Assembly: GCA_014239625.1 (NCBI GenBank)
Contig: JAAZYN010000033.1
Coordinates: 1-13,590 of the forward strand
From: Myxococcales bacterium
Lineage (GTDB): Bacteria > Myxococcota_A > UBA9042 > PHBI01 > JAAZYN01
Length of the DNA stretch: 13,590 bases
Direction of reading: 5' to 3'
Part shown: positions 1 through 6,750 of the stretch, one piece after another
How positions within the stretch are numbered: the first letter of the stretch is position 1
How the letters are laid out: every line of letters starts with the position of its first letter
The notes under the pieces: model-generated
The model's input: only the letters and a program-made list of their open reading frames with translations
Told to the model about the DNA's origin: nothing
The model's database searches: none
Translations under genes and position numbers: made by a program

Positions 1-49
1 GTCCGTGCCACACCCGGCAGCACTACGCCTCCTTGGTTTCCCTCGAAGT
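1..49. repeat. Short dispersed repeat, copy A (cut by the window edge)
   Basis: This stretch matches 9871-9919 at 39 of 49 positions by eye. The last 34 bases (16-49) match 9886-9919 at 30 of 34, and the six differences in the first 15 bases are all transitions. Similarity stops abruptly at base 49. The copy starts at the window edge, so its true left end is unknown. It lies just downstream of the stop codon of the Asp-box lipoprotein gene (stop at 67-69). Read on the minus strand both copies could encode FEGxQGGVVLPxxxRT; read on the plus strand both could encode GSTTPPWxPSK. Neither reading is clearly favoured by synonymous changes. It could be a decayed mobile or intergenic repeat, or a remnant of a duplicated gene end. 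Confidence 0.55.
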
Positions 50-66
50 TCCATGCATTATCCGGG

Positions 67-1434
67 CTAGAGGTTCGGATCGAAGAAGATCATCCCAAGG
101 TACATCACGCTGGGGTCTCCTGGATTGAAGGCGATCGAGCCAACGCCGTTGATGACCTCGAAGTCGTGGTGCTGCTTGGCGAGCCCTTTGTCGAGGTGGG
201 TGTAGGTGTAAACGTCGGTCCCGTATTGGTTGGCCCCAAAGCCGGCCAGAAAGAAGCCGGTTCCAAAGACCGTATGGAGGACGTTCGAGTCCGTCGGGTG
301 CGGAGCCAGGAGCATGGATTGGTTCAGGACAGTCGTGGCGCTGTGGCTGAAGGCTATGGCAAACGTCTTCCCGCCGTTCGAGGAGCGGTAGATGTGTCGG
401 CCGAGGGACTCTTGTGTGCTCTGGTCGGCGTCTACCGCCATCACCCAAACGAGATCCGGGTCGTCGGGCGAGAACGCGATCGCGTGGCCCGCGACTTTTC
501 CGCCGCCCAGAACGCTCAGCCCACTCGATGACGCCCAGAGTTTGCCACCGTCCTCGCTATACATGAAGCCATCCTCGCTGAACCCCACGAACACCGTGTT
601 CGTGACCGTGGGATGGAAGGCGCCCGTCAGCGGCGAACTTCCCATCGGCGGCAGGGGCGACGCCGAGACAGAGATCCAGTCGCCGCCCGCATTGGTCGTG
701 ATGTAGACACGGCCGGTCTGGTCGAGCAGTTGGGCGCGGTCGCCGTTGGTCTGGTTGGCGGCGAACCCCAACACTGCGCCGATAGTCGTCGGGGACACGG
801 AGCTGGCCGTGGCGCCCACCCCGTCGATGAGGTGAACCTCGGCGGCGTCCGGGGTCCACGCCCACGCGGCACCATCCACGCCCTCGCTGAGACGATAGAT
901 CGCCTTCGTGCCGAGCGGCTCCGTCAGCAGGCTTGACCACGTGCAGCCAGCATCTGGGCTGGCGATGACCTCTGCGCCGACGGTGGCGAGCATGAGATCA
1001 TCGACATCGGTGGTGACGACGCCTCCTGTGATGATGGGGTCGGTGAAGGAGAGCTCCGTCGCCGCCAGAGTCGTGCCCTGATCCGTCGTAAACGTGATGG
1101 CCGGCGTCCCCGTGATGGTGCTGCAGGCCGGCACGCTCCATGTCGAGCTGACGGTATCACCGGAGTCCACCCCGTCCGGTGCTGTATCCGACGCCGAGCT
1201 GCCGCCATCGAGGACGGAGTCTGCGGTGGTCACGTCGGCTGGGGCCGCGTCGACTGACGAGTCATCGGTCGCGTCGGGGGGGGCAGTGGTCTCTGGCGCC
1301 TGTCCATCCGGTGCGGTGTATTGCCAGGTGACGTCTTGGATCGGCGGGAGCGTCGCCGGCTCATTTGTCTTGGTGACCGTGCAGGCCGCCGCGAAGGCAG
1401 CTACGAGAAACCACAATGTGGTGGGGGTTTGCAT
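67..1434 (-). CDS. Asp-box (BNR) repeat beta-propeller lipoprotein
   Basis: This gene encodes a 455-residue exported lipoprotein. From the ATG at 1434 the N-terminus is a short hydrophobic signal ending in a lipobox (AFAAAC), with the lipidated cysteine at residue 18. Residues about 25-100 are a low-complexity Ala/Asp/Thr/Pro/Ser linker. The rest resembles a sialidase or Vps10/sortilin-type beta-propeller: Asp-box-like motifs appear at about 159-166 (SPDAGCTW), 246-253 (TTNAGGDW), 293-300 (SEDGGKLW) and 351-358 (SSNGGKTF). Such boxes mark propeller blade turns and do not by themselves imply sialidase activity; no catalytic residues can be assigned. The frame is open further upstream (ATG 1461, TTG 1470), but those starts push the lipobox deeper, so 1434 is preferred even though no clear Shine-Dalgarno precedes it. 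It probably acts at the outer membrane or cell surface in binding or adhesion (inference). No operon partner is visible. Confidence 0.85.
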   Translation of the reverse strand: MQTPTTLWFLVAAFAAACTVTKTNEPATLPPIQDVTWQYTAPDGQAPETTAPPDATDDSSVDAAPADVTTADSVLDGGSSASDTAPDGVDSGDTVSSTWSVPACSTITGTPAITFTTDQGTTLAATELSFTDPIITGGVVTTDVDDLMLATVGAEVIASPDAGCTWSSLLTEPLGTKAIYRLSEGVDGAAWAWTPDAAEVHLIDGVGATASSVSPTTIGAVLGFAANQTNGDRAQLLDQTGRVYITTNAGGDWISVSASPLPPMGSSPLTGAFHPTVTNTVFVGFSEDGFMYSEDGGKLWASSSGLSVLGGGKVAGHAIAFSPDDPDLVWVMAVDADQSTQESLGRHIYRSSNGGKTFAIAFSHSATTVLNQSMLLAPHPTDSNVLHTVFGTGFFLAGFGANQYGTDVYTYTHLDKGLAKQHHDFEVINGVGSIAFNPGDPSVMYLGMIFFDPNL

Positions 1435-2056
1435 GAGGTCAGTGTGGCGCCAGTCGCTCATCTGTCGCAAATTTTGAACTCAACCGAGCTCCTCTGGGAG
1501 CCCTGGAAACTCCCCGACGGCCGCACCGAAGCCATTGGCGGTGAGCCGCGTCGCGACCTCTTGATTCGGGCTTTGCGGCGTCGACGCCCGGTGACCGTCG
1601 AACCGCCGCGGCGTCTCGTGACCGCCCCCCACGGATCTATTCCGCGCCCCCATCGTGAGCGCTGGCGTTTCAGCGTGCGCGTGGCCACATCTCACGAGGC
1701 CTTGGCCCCAGGCAGGCGTTCGACGGTGTCGGTCCCCAAAATCTTCACCCGCAGTGACCGCTCGGTGACGCGTCGCTCCGGCTCACAAAAGACAGTCGGG
1801 CTGTCCACGCCGGGCGGGCCCACGCGGGGTCAACCCTGAACGCGGACGCCGCTCCGGGGCGATGGCGAGAGCCCTCACGGCGATCGCAACGGGGCGCAGC
1901 GTCGCCTCGCAGGTGCTCCGAGCACGTCATGTCACGGCTGGCCGGGTCGCTCATCGAGACGTTCTCAGCGCCCCGTAGCGCCCGCCCACGACGCCGACGC
2001 GCCGGCGGTTGGCACGGTGGACTTGACGGTTGCGAGCCGAACCAGTGTCATGAGGC
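1435..2056. other. Intergenic region between divergent lipoprotein genes, no convincing gene
   Basis: These 622 bases separate two divergently read lipoprotein genes and should hold both promoters. The plus frame ending at 1839 is open from 1321, but its left part is antisense to the propeller gene. Its own part is Arg/Pro-rich, has no start with a ribosome binding site, and matches no family I recognise. The minus frames are equally poor. A perfect 6+1+6 palindrome (GTGCTC C GAGCAC) sits at 1913-1925 and could be an operator, but nothing else supports that. A promoter candidate at the right end is listed separately. Confidence 0.5.
2023..2051 (+). promoter_or_regulatory. Candidate promoter giving a leaderless or near-leaderless mRNA
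   Basis: A -35-like TTGACG at 2023-2028, a 17-base spacer and a -10-like TGTCAT at 2046-2051 precede the ATG at 2057 by 5 bases. Transcription would then start at about the A of the ATG. There is no properly spaced Shine-Dalgarno. The same arrangement is seen before the genes at 9999 and 12772. Confidence 0.35.
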
Positions 2057-2710
2057 ATGAGCAGATGCGGACGCACCTTCTATCTATGGCTCTTCCTCGC
2101 AGCCTCCTGTTCGCAAGGAGCCTGCGCGACTCACTCGGTGCTCACCGGTGCTCGCGCGGTGCCTGTCGACAACTGGCAGTTCACCGTGGGGGTGTCCTTT
2201 GTGCCCCAACTAGAGAAGGGCGACTTCGACGTGCTCGGCCTCCCGATGCTGGATTTTGCTGCGCGCTTTGGCGTATCGGAGGTCTCCGACGTTGGCGTGC
2301 GCTTCAACACCATGGGCTTTCTGTCCGTCGACGCGAAGTTCGAGCTGTTTGACAACGACGCGGCCACCATGGCGATCAAGCCTTCCTTCGGATTGGACCT
2401 GATCCAGGCTGTCGGTAGCAACACCTTCATCATGCAGTTCGACGTGCCGCTCCTCGTCGACGGTCACGTGGGTAAGGACGCCACCATCACCTTGGCCGGC
2501 AAGTTTTCGACGCTGTTCGATGCCCACGGGCGCCACGATCATTACCTCGGGTGGGATCTCGCCGGTGATGTCACCGTCCAAGACCCCTACGTGAAGCTCG
2601 GGCCGTTCGTGTCGATGATGTGGCGGCTCAATAACGAACAGCAGCTGGCACGGGCTGTGGACCTGCTGGCGGCCTACGGTTTCGCCATCCGCACTCAAGA
2701 TACCTACTGA
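2057..2710 (+). CDS. Small outer-membrane-type lipoprotein, function unknown
   Basis: This gene encodes a 217-residue exported protein. Residues 1-17 form a signal with a hydrophobic core (FYLWLFLAAS) and a lipobox at Cys18 (LAASC); a second cysteine at 23 is a less likely lipidation site. After a short segment (THSVLTGARAVP), residues about 40-217 alternate polar and hydrophobic residues in short strands separated by Gly/Asp turns. The chain ends in an aromatic residue (QDTY). This is the look of a small beta-barrel or beta-sandwich envelope protein. I do not recognise a named family. ATG 2057 is chosen because it gives a normal signal peptide length; GAGG is only one base from the ATG, too close to act as a ribosome binding site. 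The gene is monocistronic: its downstream neighbour is convergent and a hairpin follows. Confidence 0.8.
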   Translation: MSRCGRTFYLWLFLAASCSQGACATHSVLTGARAVPVDNWQFTVGVSFVPQLEKGDFDVLGLPMLDFAARFGVSEVSDVGVRFNTMGFLSVDAKFELFDNDAATMAIKPSFGLDLIQAVGSNTFIMQFDVPLLVDGHVGKDATITLAGKFSTLFDAHGRHDHYLGWDLAGDVTVQDPYVKLGPFVSMMWRLNNEQQLARAVDLLAAYGFAIRTQDTY

Positions 2711-2721
2711 GCGCAGGCCGC

Positions 2722-2741
2722 CGCCGTGGGCCGCCACGGCG
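2722..2741. terminator. Hairpin between convergent genes, likely terminator
   Basis: A perfect 8-base-pair stem (CGCCGTGG at 2722-2729 with CCACGGCG at 2734-2741) has the 4-base loop GCCG. It lies 11 bases after the stop of the plus-strand lipoprotein and 57 bases beyond the end of the convergent operon, so it could serve both. Neither strand shows a T-tract, so this is a terminator-like structure rather than a textbook intrinsic terminator. Confidence 0.45.
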
Positions 2742-2798
2742 AGATGCAGCAGCAACGTAAAGATGCGGGGCAGCGTGCGCAATCTCCCCGGGCTGCAC

Positions 2799-4754
2799 TC
2801 AGGGCATCGCGCCTTCGGTAACAGCCAGGCAGGCCCCCTTGTAGCTGACGCTCTGGCCGGCGGACATCGCCGTGCAGGCCGACGAATAGGTGGTCCCGTC
2901 GCACGCACAGACGGCCTCGTTGGTCGTCTCCACGCAGCCGTCGGGTTTGGTGGCACAGGTGCCCAGCTCCGTGCACTTGCCTGGCGCTTTGACGCAGAGC
3001 TGGCTCGCGCCACACCCGGCCGTCTCGCTGCAGACGCAGAGATCGTCGCAGCCGTCGCCGTCGATGTCGACCGAGCCCAGCTTCTCCTGGCAGCCCAGCG
3101 GAGGGCAGGAGTTCGCGACGACGGCGTTGCAATCTTCGGCTTTGACGCAGCCCAAGGTGGGGTCGAATACGTCCTCGGGCCCGCAGTCGCACCCGCCGAT
3201 CGCCGCCAGACAGTCTGGCGGCGTACCGCACACGTAGTCGCCGCAAGCCGCCGGGTCGTAGGTTCCACCGGTCGCTTTACACAGGTTGTCTCCCGCGCAG
3301 GCTGAGCTGTCGGGAGGAAGCAGGCCGCAGACCTCCTGGCAGGTGCCTTTGACGCATGCCCATTGGCTCTTGCAGCCGGCGCAGGCGTCGGTGCACAGAT
3401 CGTTGGTCACCAGCGGCAGCCCCACGCAGTCACAGCCCGTTGCGCAGGTCGCTGCAGGCTTGACGCATCCGTCCTCCGAGCTGATCGAGCCGTCTGGGCA
3501 CAGGCACGCATCGGCGCACGCGTCACCGTCGGTGTCGCTGGGAGTCGTCCCGGGGGCACAGCTGACGGGGTCGCACGCGCAGGACCCGAGGCCGGCTGGC
3601 TGAGCCCCGCAGGTGACCACGCATTTACCCCCGTCACAGCCCCAGAAGTTACCGCAGGTCTCACAGCTCAGCGGGCACGGGGGCGCGAATCCGTCGGGGT
3701 CGCCGATGGCCAGGCAGTCGCAGCTGGTTTGGCAGCCGCCACAGTTCGGCACGAGCAGTGAGACGCAGACGTTGTTGACGCAGATGTCCTCGCTACAGGG
3801 GTCGCCGTCATCGCACGCCGAATCTCCATCGCACGGGACGCACGTTGGTTCGACGCACTCGCACTCGTCCTCGCACCCGTCGCCGTCGAGATCGGTCGGT
3901 TGTGAGCCAGCCGGGCACGTGACAGCGTCGTTCGAGCAGATCGGCACGCAGTCGGCGCTGGGGTCGTCGGGGTCCGATGAGGCGGTCCCGTCATCGCAGA
4001 CGCAGCCGTCCAGGCAGCCATCACCGTCGAGGTCCACGCTCACCGCGAAGGTGCCGCAAACGGGAGGCTCGGGACAGCAGCTGGTGCGACTCGCGGCACA
4101 CTGCCCGCCGATGCAGAAGGCGTCGCTCAGGCACTCGTCAGGGCTGTCGCAGACCGCACCGTCAGGGAGCGGCACGTAGACGCATTCGTGATCGGCGTCG
4201 CAGATGTCCTCTGTGCACGGGTTGTCATCGGAGCAGTCGTTGTGGCTCTTGCACCCGCCGATGCACCCTCCGGTGCGTGGGTTGCAGACACCCAGCGTGC
4301 AGTGATCGTCCTCGACGCACTCGGCGCACACGTTTCCGACGCCACAGACGCTGGGACAGTGAGAGTCGTTCCAGCAGCCCACGCAGAACAGCGCGCTCGG
4401 ATGGCACACCCCCTGGGGGCAGTCGCTGTCCGAAGCACACTGGACACACACCCGCAGCTCCGGGTGGCACACCCCCAAGGCTCCGCAGTCACCGGGCAGG
4501 CAGTCCGCACAGCTGCCATCCTCGCGTGGGTGTACACAGCCGCCCGAGCTGCTCGGCGGGCACTCGGTGTCGTCCGCGCAGTCTCCGTGCGTCGCGCCGT
4601 CGTCGGTCTGCGCGATGTCCCCGTCAGAGGCGATCGAACCATCGTCGCCGCCACCCTTGATCGGGCAGCCCGTGGTGACCGCCACCCACAGGCCGACCAC
4701 GGCGGCGAAAACCACGGTTGTGCTCCAAGAGTCGTCCATCGTAGCTCCATTCAT
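2799..4754 (-). CDS. Giant Cys-rich repeat lipoprotein with DxDGDxC modules and a Kazal-like C-terminal domain
   Basis: This gene encodes 651 residues with about 97 cysteines by hand count (roughly 15%). Residues 1-29 are a signal with a lipobox at Cys30 (VTTGC), followed by a Gly/Asp linker to about 57. Residues 83-191 hold five tandem units of about 20 residues of the form CxxDxDCxxGxC; 174-202 and 314-338 carry NPCTEDIC-type motifs. Four modules DxDGD[GA]CxxxCxC lie at 241-253, 288-300, 407-419 and 563-575; they combine an acidic, possibly Ca2+-binding loop with antistasin-like cysteine spacing. Two related blocks lie at about 341-382 and 437-476. Residues 600-642 match the bacterial Kazal pattern (CACDGTTYxxxC then a final Cys). 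The start at 4754 overlaps the upstream stop by 4 bases (ATGA) and has GAGGG upstream; ATG 4739, preceded by GGAG, is an alternative. The protein is presumably surface-anchored and disulfide-bonded. Its role is unknown. Confidence 0.88.
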   Translation of the reverse strand: MNGATMDDSWSTTVVFAAVVGLWVAVTTGCPIKGGGDDGSIASDGDIAQTDDGATHGDCADDTECPPSSSGGCVHPREDGSCADCLPGDCGALGVCHPELRVCVQCASDSDCPQGVCHPSALFCVGCWNDSHCPSVCGVGNVCAECVEDDHCTLGVCNPRTGGCIGGCKSHNDCSDDNPCTEDICDADHECVYVPLPDGAVCDSPDECLSDAFCIGGQCAASRTSCCPEPPVCGTFAVSVDLDGDGCLDGCVCDDGTASSDPDDPSADCVPICSNDAVTCPAGSQPTDLDGDGCEDECECVEPTCVPCDGDSACDDGDPCSEDICVNNVCVSLLVPNCGGCQTSCDCLAIGDPDGFAPPCPLSCETCGNFWGCDGGKCVVTCGAQPAGLGSCACDPVSCAPGTTPSDTDGDACADACLCPDGSISSEDGCVKPAATCATGCDCVGLPLVTNDLCTDACAGCKSQWACVKGTCQEVCGLLPPDSSACAGDNLCKATGGTYDPAACGDYVCGTPPDCLAAIGGCDCGPEDVFDPTLGCVKAEDCNAVVANSCPPLGCQEKLGSVDIDGDGCDDLCVCSETAGCGASQLCVKAPGKCTELGTCATKPDGCVETTNEAVCACDGTTYSSACTAMSAGQSVSYKGACLAVTEGAMP

Positions 4755-5173
4755 GGCGCCCTCGAATTCTGTCGGACTATTTCGCACCGTCCCGTCAATT
4801 CGTCGCATTCGCCTGACTCGCACTGCTCGTCAGAGTAGCAGCTCGCGCAGTAGCCGACGGATTTTCCCAGCGAGATCGCGCAGCGACCCGTCACGCAGTG
4901 GGCGCCATATTCGCAGCCGCACTGGAAGAGATCGTCGAGGCACACGCCTTGTTGGCAGTCGCTGTCGTCGATGCACTGCACGCAAAACCCGGGATCCACC
5001 AGGCAGACGCCGATCTGGCAGTCGTCGTCAGCGCTGCAGTCCACCGGTCCACCGCCGAGCGGTTTGCAGCGGCCCGAGACGCACGCGAATGGGGGCGGGC
5101 ACGGGTGGATCGCGTCGCAGCGCGCCCCACCGATAGGCGCGGTGTCCGCGCAGCTGCTAAGCGTCAGCAGCAT
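4751..5173 (-). CDS. Small Cys-rich repeat lipoprotein, paralogous to the next gene
   Basis: From ATG 5173 this gene encodes 140 residues with about 21 cysteines. A lipobox (LTLSSC) places the lipidated cysteine at residue 8. Units of the CxxDxDCxxGxC type occupy about 46-64, 65-85, 86-109 and 110-130, and they are clearly related to the units at 83-191 of the downstream protein (VQCIDDSDCQQGVC versus VQCASDSDCPQGVC). The start is uncertain. ATG 5173 lies 8 bases after the caspase-like gene stop but gives an unusually short signal with no basic residues and no Shine-Dalgarno. The frame upstream reads an Arg-rich stretch and then LLAPIMLLTLSSC, which would be a good lipoprotein signal, but the nearest start there is GTG 5281, inside the upstream gene. 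The stop overlaps the next start (ATGA), which points to translational coupling. Confidence 0.8.
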   Translation of the reverse strand: MLLTLSSCADTAPIGGARCDAIHPCPPPFACVSGRCKPLGGGPVDCSADDDCQIGVCLVDPGFCVQCIDDSDCQQGVCLDDLFQCGCEYGAHCVTGRCAISLGKSVGYCASCYSDEQCESGECDELTGRCEIVRQNSRAP

Positions 5174-5181
5174 GATCGGCG

Positions 5182-6750
5182 CTAGTAGGTGGTGGAGAGC
5201 ACTACGCCGCCGGGAGACAGGCCGACGTTGAGCGGCGGCTTGTATCGTCGAGTCGAGACCGGCCGATCGAGGATGAACCACACTATGCTGCCTACCACTG
5301 CCGCCCCCCCGACGCCATAGAGGACGCCTGCGGTCGTCTCGTGCGACGCGATCTGCTCGTTGAGCGTCAGGCGTTCGCTCCCCCAAGGAGTATTGGCGGC
5401 TCTCTGGCTGACGTCATGCGCCTCGACCGTGAAGGCCGCGCCCACCGCGAGGCTCATGAGGCCGGCGCTGAGGGTGGCCCAGGCCGGACCGTTGGCGTAC
5501 CAGGGCTTGTCGACCTCTCGCTCGACGATCAGGGAATTGAGCCAGTCACCCGCCAGGTAGCTCTGCGCGAACTCCGTCGCATAGGGTTGATGGAACAACG
5601 TTCGGTCGAAATAGTCCGAGTGGGTGCCGCGGCTCCGGACGGCCGTTCGTTGGGTGGGCGGATAGTCTCGCAGGGAGAGATCACCGCGCGCCTCGGCGGG
5701 GAGCTGATACTCTCTGCCACCGTGCACCACCGTGTACGGCCCCGGCCGCACCAGCCCGAGCGAAAAACGTTGCGCGCGGGTCTTGTGGAAGTCCGCGTAT
5801 CGGATCAGGTCACCGTCCACGACATGAGCTTTGCCGGAGATACGCGTGTCGATCTCGATCCGCGCGTGGAAGCGCGCCGCTCTCAAGTCGATCAAGCTCA
5901 GGTTGGGGGCGCTCAAGGGCGGGCGGATGTAGGCCGAGATGCGGACCGTCGGGTTCTTCACCTTGTCGTTGGCCGCAGCGATGAAGGCTGCGAGCTCCGG
6001 GAAGGTCACCGCGTGGTCACCGTCGAGGTCGGCTGGCCCCACCAGCCCTGACCGCACCTCGTGGCTGAAGACACCGGCGAGGTAGCGACCCCACTCGTGG
6101 ACCTTACCCACCGAGCTCGATGAGAGCACGACGCCGACGTTGGGGTACTGCTCGAGGTTCATTCGTGTCGGACGCGCTTTGCGCCGAGTTCCAGCGCCTC
6201 GGCTGTTCACCAACAGCGCCGCGTTGCACGCGTCGACCATAAGGATCACAGGGTCGCCTCCGCTCGGGGCGAAGAGGTGGCTGTAGAGATCCCGCGTCGT
6301 CCAACGGCCGGATTTGACGTGGACGTACCCCCGGCCCTCGGCGTCATAGTTTCCGTGGCCGCTGTACACGAAGTACAGCACTGGGCGGTGCCCCTGCCGT
6401 TTGACGCGGGCCATCTTGTGCCGCAGCGCGGTCAGTGAGGCGATGATCCCGTCCCGGGTCGGCGGCCCGGCTGCCAACGTCGCGCGGCCCGCGACCAACC
6501 GCCGGGTGTCTCGGTCCAGCTCGGTGAGCAGGGTGACGTCCTCGCTCAGGGTCCCCAACAGCTCAGCGTAGCGGAGCGCATCATCGTCGGCATACCTCAG
6601 GGGCTTGAGGTCCGGATCGTCGCTGTGGTTGTACCCGATGACGAGGGCGAAGCGTTTGTCGGCTGCCGCGGCCTGCGTCACCATGCCCGAAAGGGCCACA
6701 GCCAGGACGGCCAGCAGTGAGGGTATCGAACGGTTGGGTCTGTTCTTCAT
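5182..6750 (-). CDS. Exported caspase-family (peptidase C14) protein with EF-hand loop and C-terminal membrane anchors
   Basis: This 522-residue protein belongs to the caspase/metacaspase fold family of Cys-His endopeptidases. Residues 1-30 are a Sec signal (cleavage near QAAAA/DK). The p20-like domain spans about 32-240: the first strand reads RFALVIGYN, the catalytic His132 sits in YSGHGNY and the catalytic Cys175 in MVDACNA. An EF-hand loop follows at 241-252 (DLDGDHAVTFPE), with acidic or polar residues at positions 1, 3, 5, 9 and 12. Residues 290-420 look beta-rich. Two hydrophobic segments at about 422-442 and 472-494 suggest inner-membrane anchoring with the protease domain in the periplasm. 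The chain ends in a short amphipathic strand with a terminal Tyr. The start has GGAGGG six bases upstream, and its A is shared with the upstream stop (TGATG). Both catalytic residues are intact; substrate is unknown. Confidence 0.92.
   Translation of the reverse strand: MKNRPNRSIPSLLAVLAVALSGMVTQAAAADKRFALVIGYNHSDDPDLKPLRYADDDALRYAELLGTLSEDVTLLTELDRDTRRLVAGRATLAAGPPTRDGIIASLTALRHKMARVKRQGHRPVLYFVYSGHGNYDAEGRGYVHVKSGRWTTRDLYSHLFAPSGGDPVILMVDACNAALLVNSRGAGTRRKARPTRMNLEQYPNVGVVLSSSSVGKVHEWGRYLAGVFSHEVRSGLVGPADLDGDHAVTFPELAAFIAAANDKVKNPTVRISAYIRPPLSAPNLSLIDLRAARFHARIEIDTRISGKAHVVDGDLIRYADFHKTRAQRFSLGLVRPGPYTVVHGGREYQLPAEARGDLSLRDYPPTQRTAVRSRGTHSDYFDRTLFHQPYATEFAQSYLAGDWLNSLIVEREVDKPWYANGPAWATLSAGLMSLAVGAAFTVEAHDVSQRAANTPWGSERLTLNEQIASHETTAGVLYGVGGAAVVGSIVWFILDRPVSTRRYKPPLNVGLSPGGVVLSTTY

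Noticed and set aside
67..1434. Calling the propeller protein a sialidase
   Set aside because: Asp-boxes are structural and occur in many propellers; no Arg triad or FRIP motif is visible.
1321..1839. Plus-strand open frame covering part of the 1435-2056 gap
   Set aside because: It begins antisense inside the propeller gene, has no good start, is Arg/Pro-rich, and shows no recognisable domain.
1913..1925. Perfect 13-base palindrome GTGCTC-C-GAGCAC as an operator
   Set aside because: It lies about 130 bases from the nearest plus-strand start with no associated promoter or second copy in the window; kept only as a remark in the gap entry.
2210..3268. Long minus-strand frame of about 350 codons overlapping the end of the giant Cys-rich gene and the small lipoprotein
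   Set aside because: It crosses two well-supported genes in other frames and reads as Arg/Ala-rich low-quality protein; it is a shadow caused by GC-rich codons.
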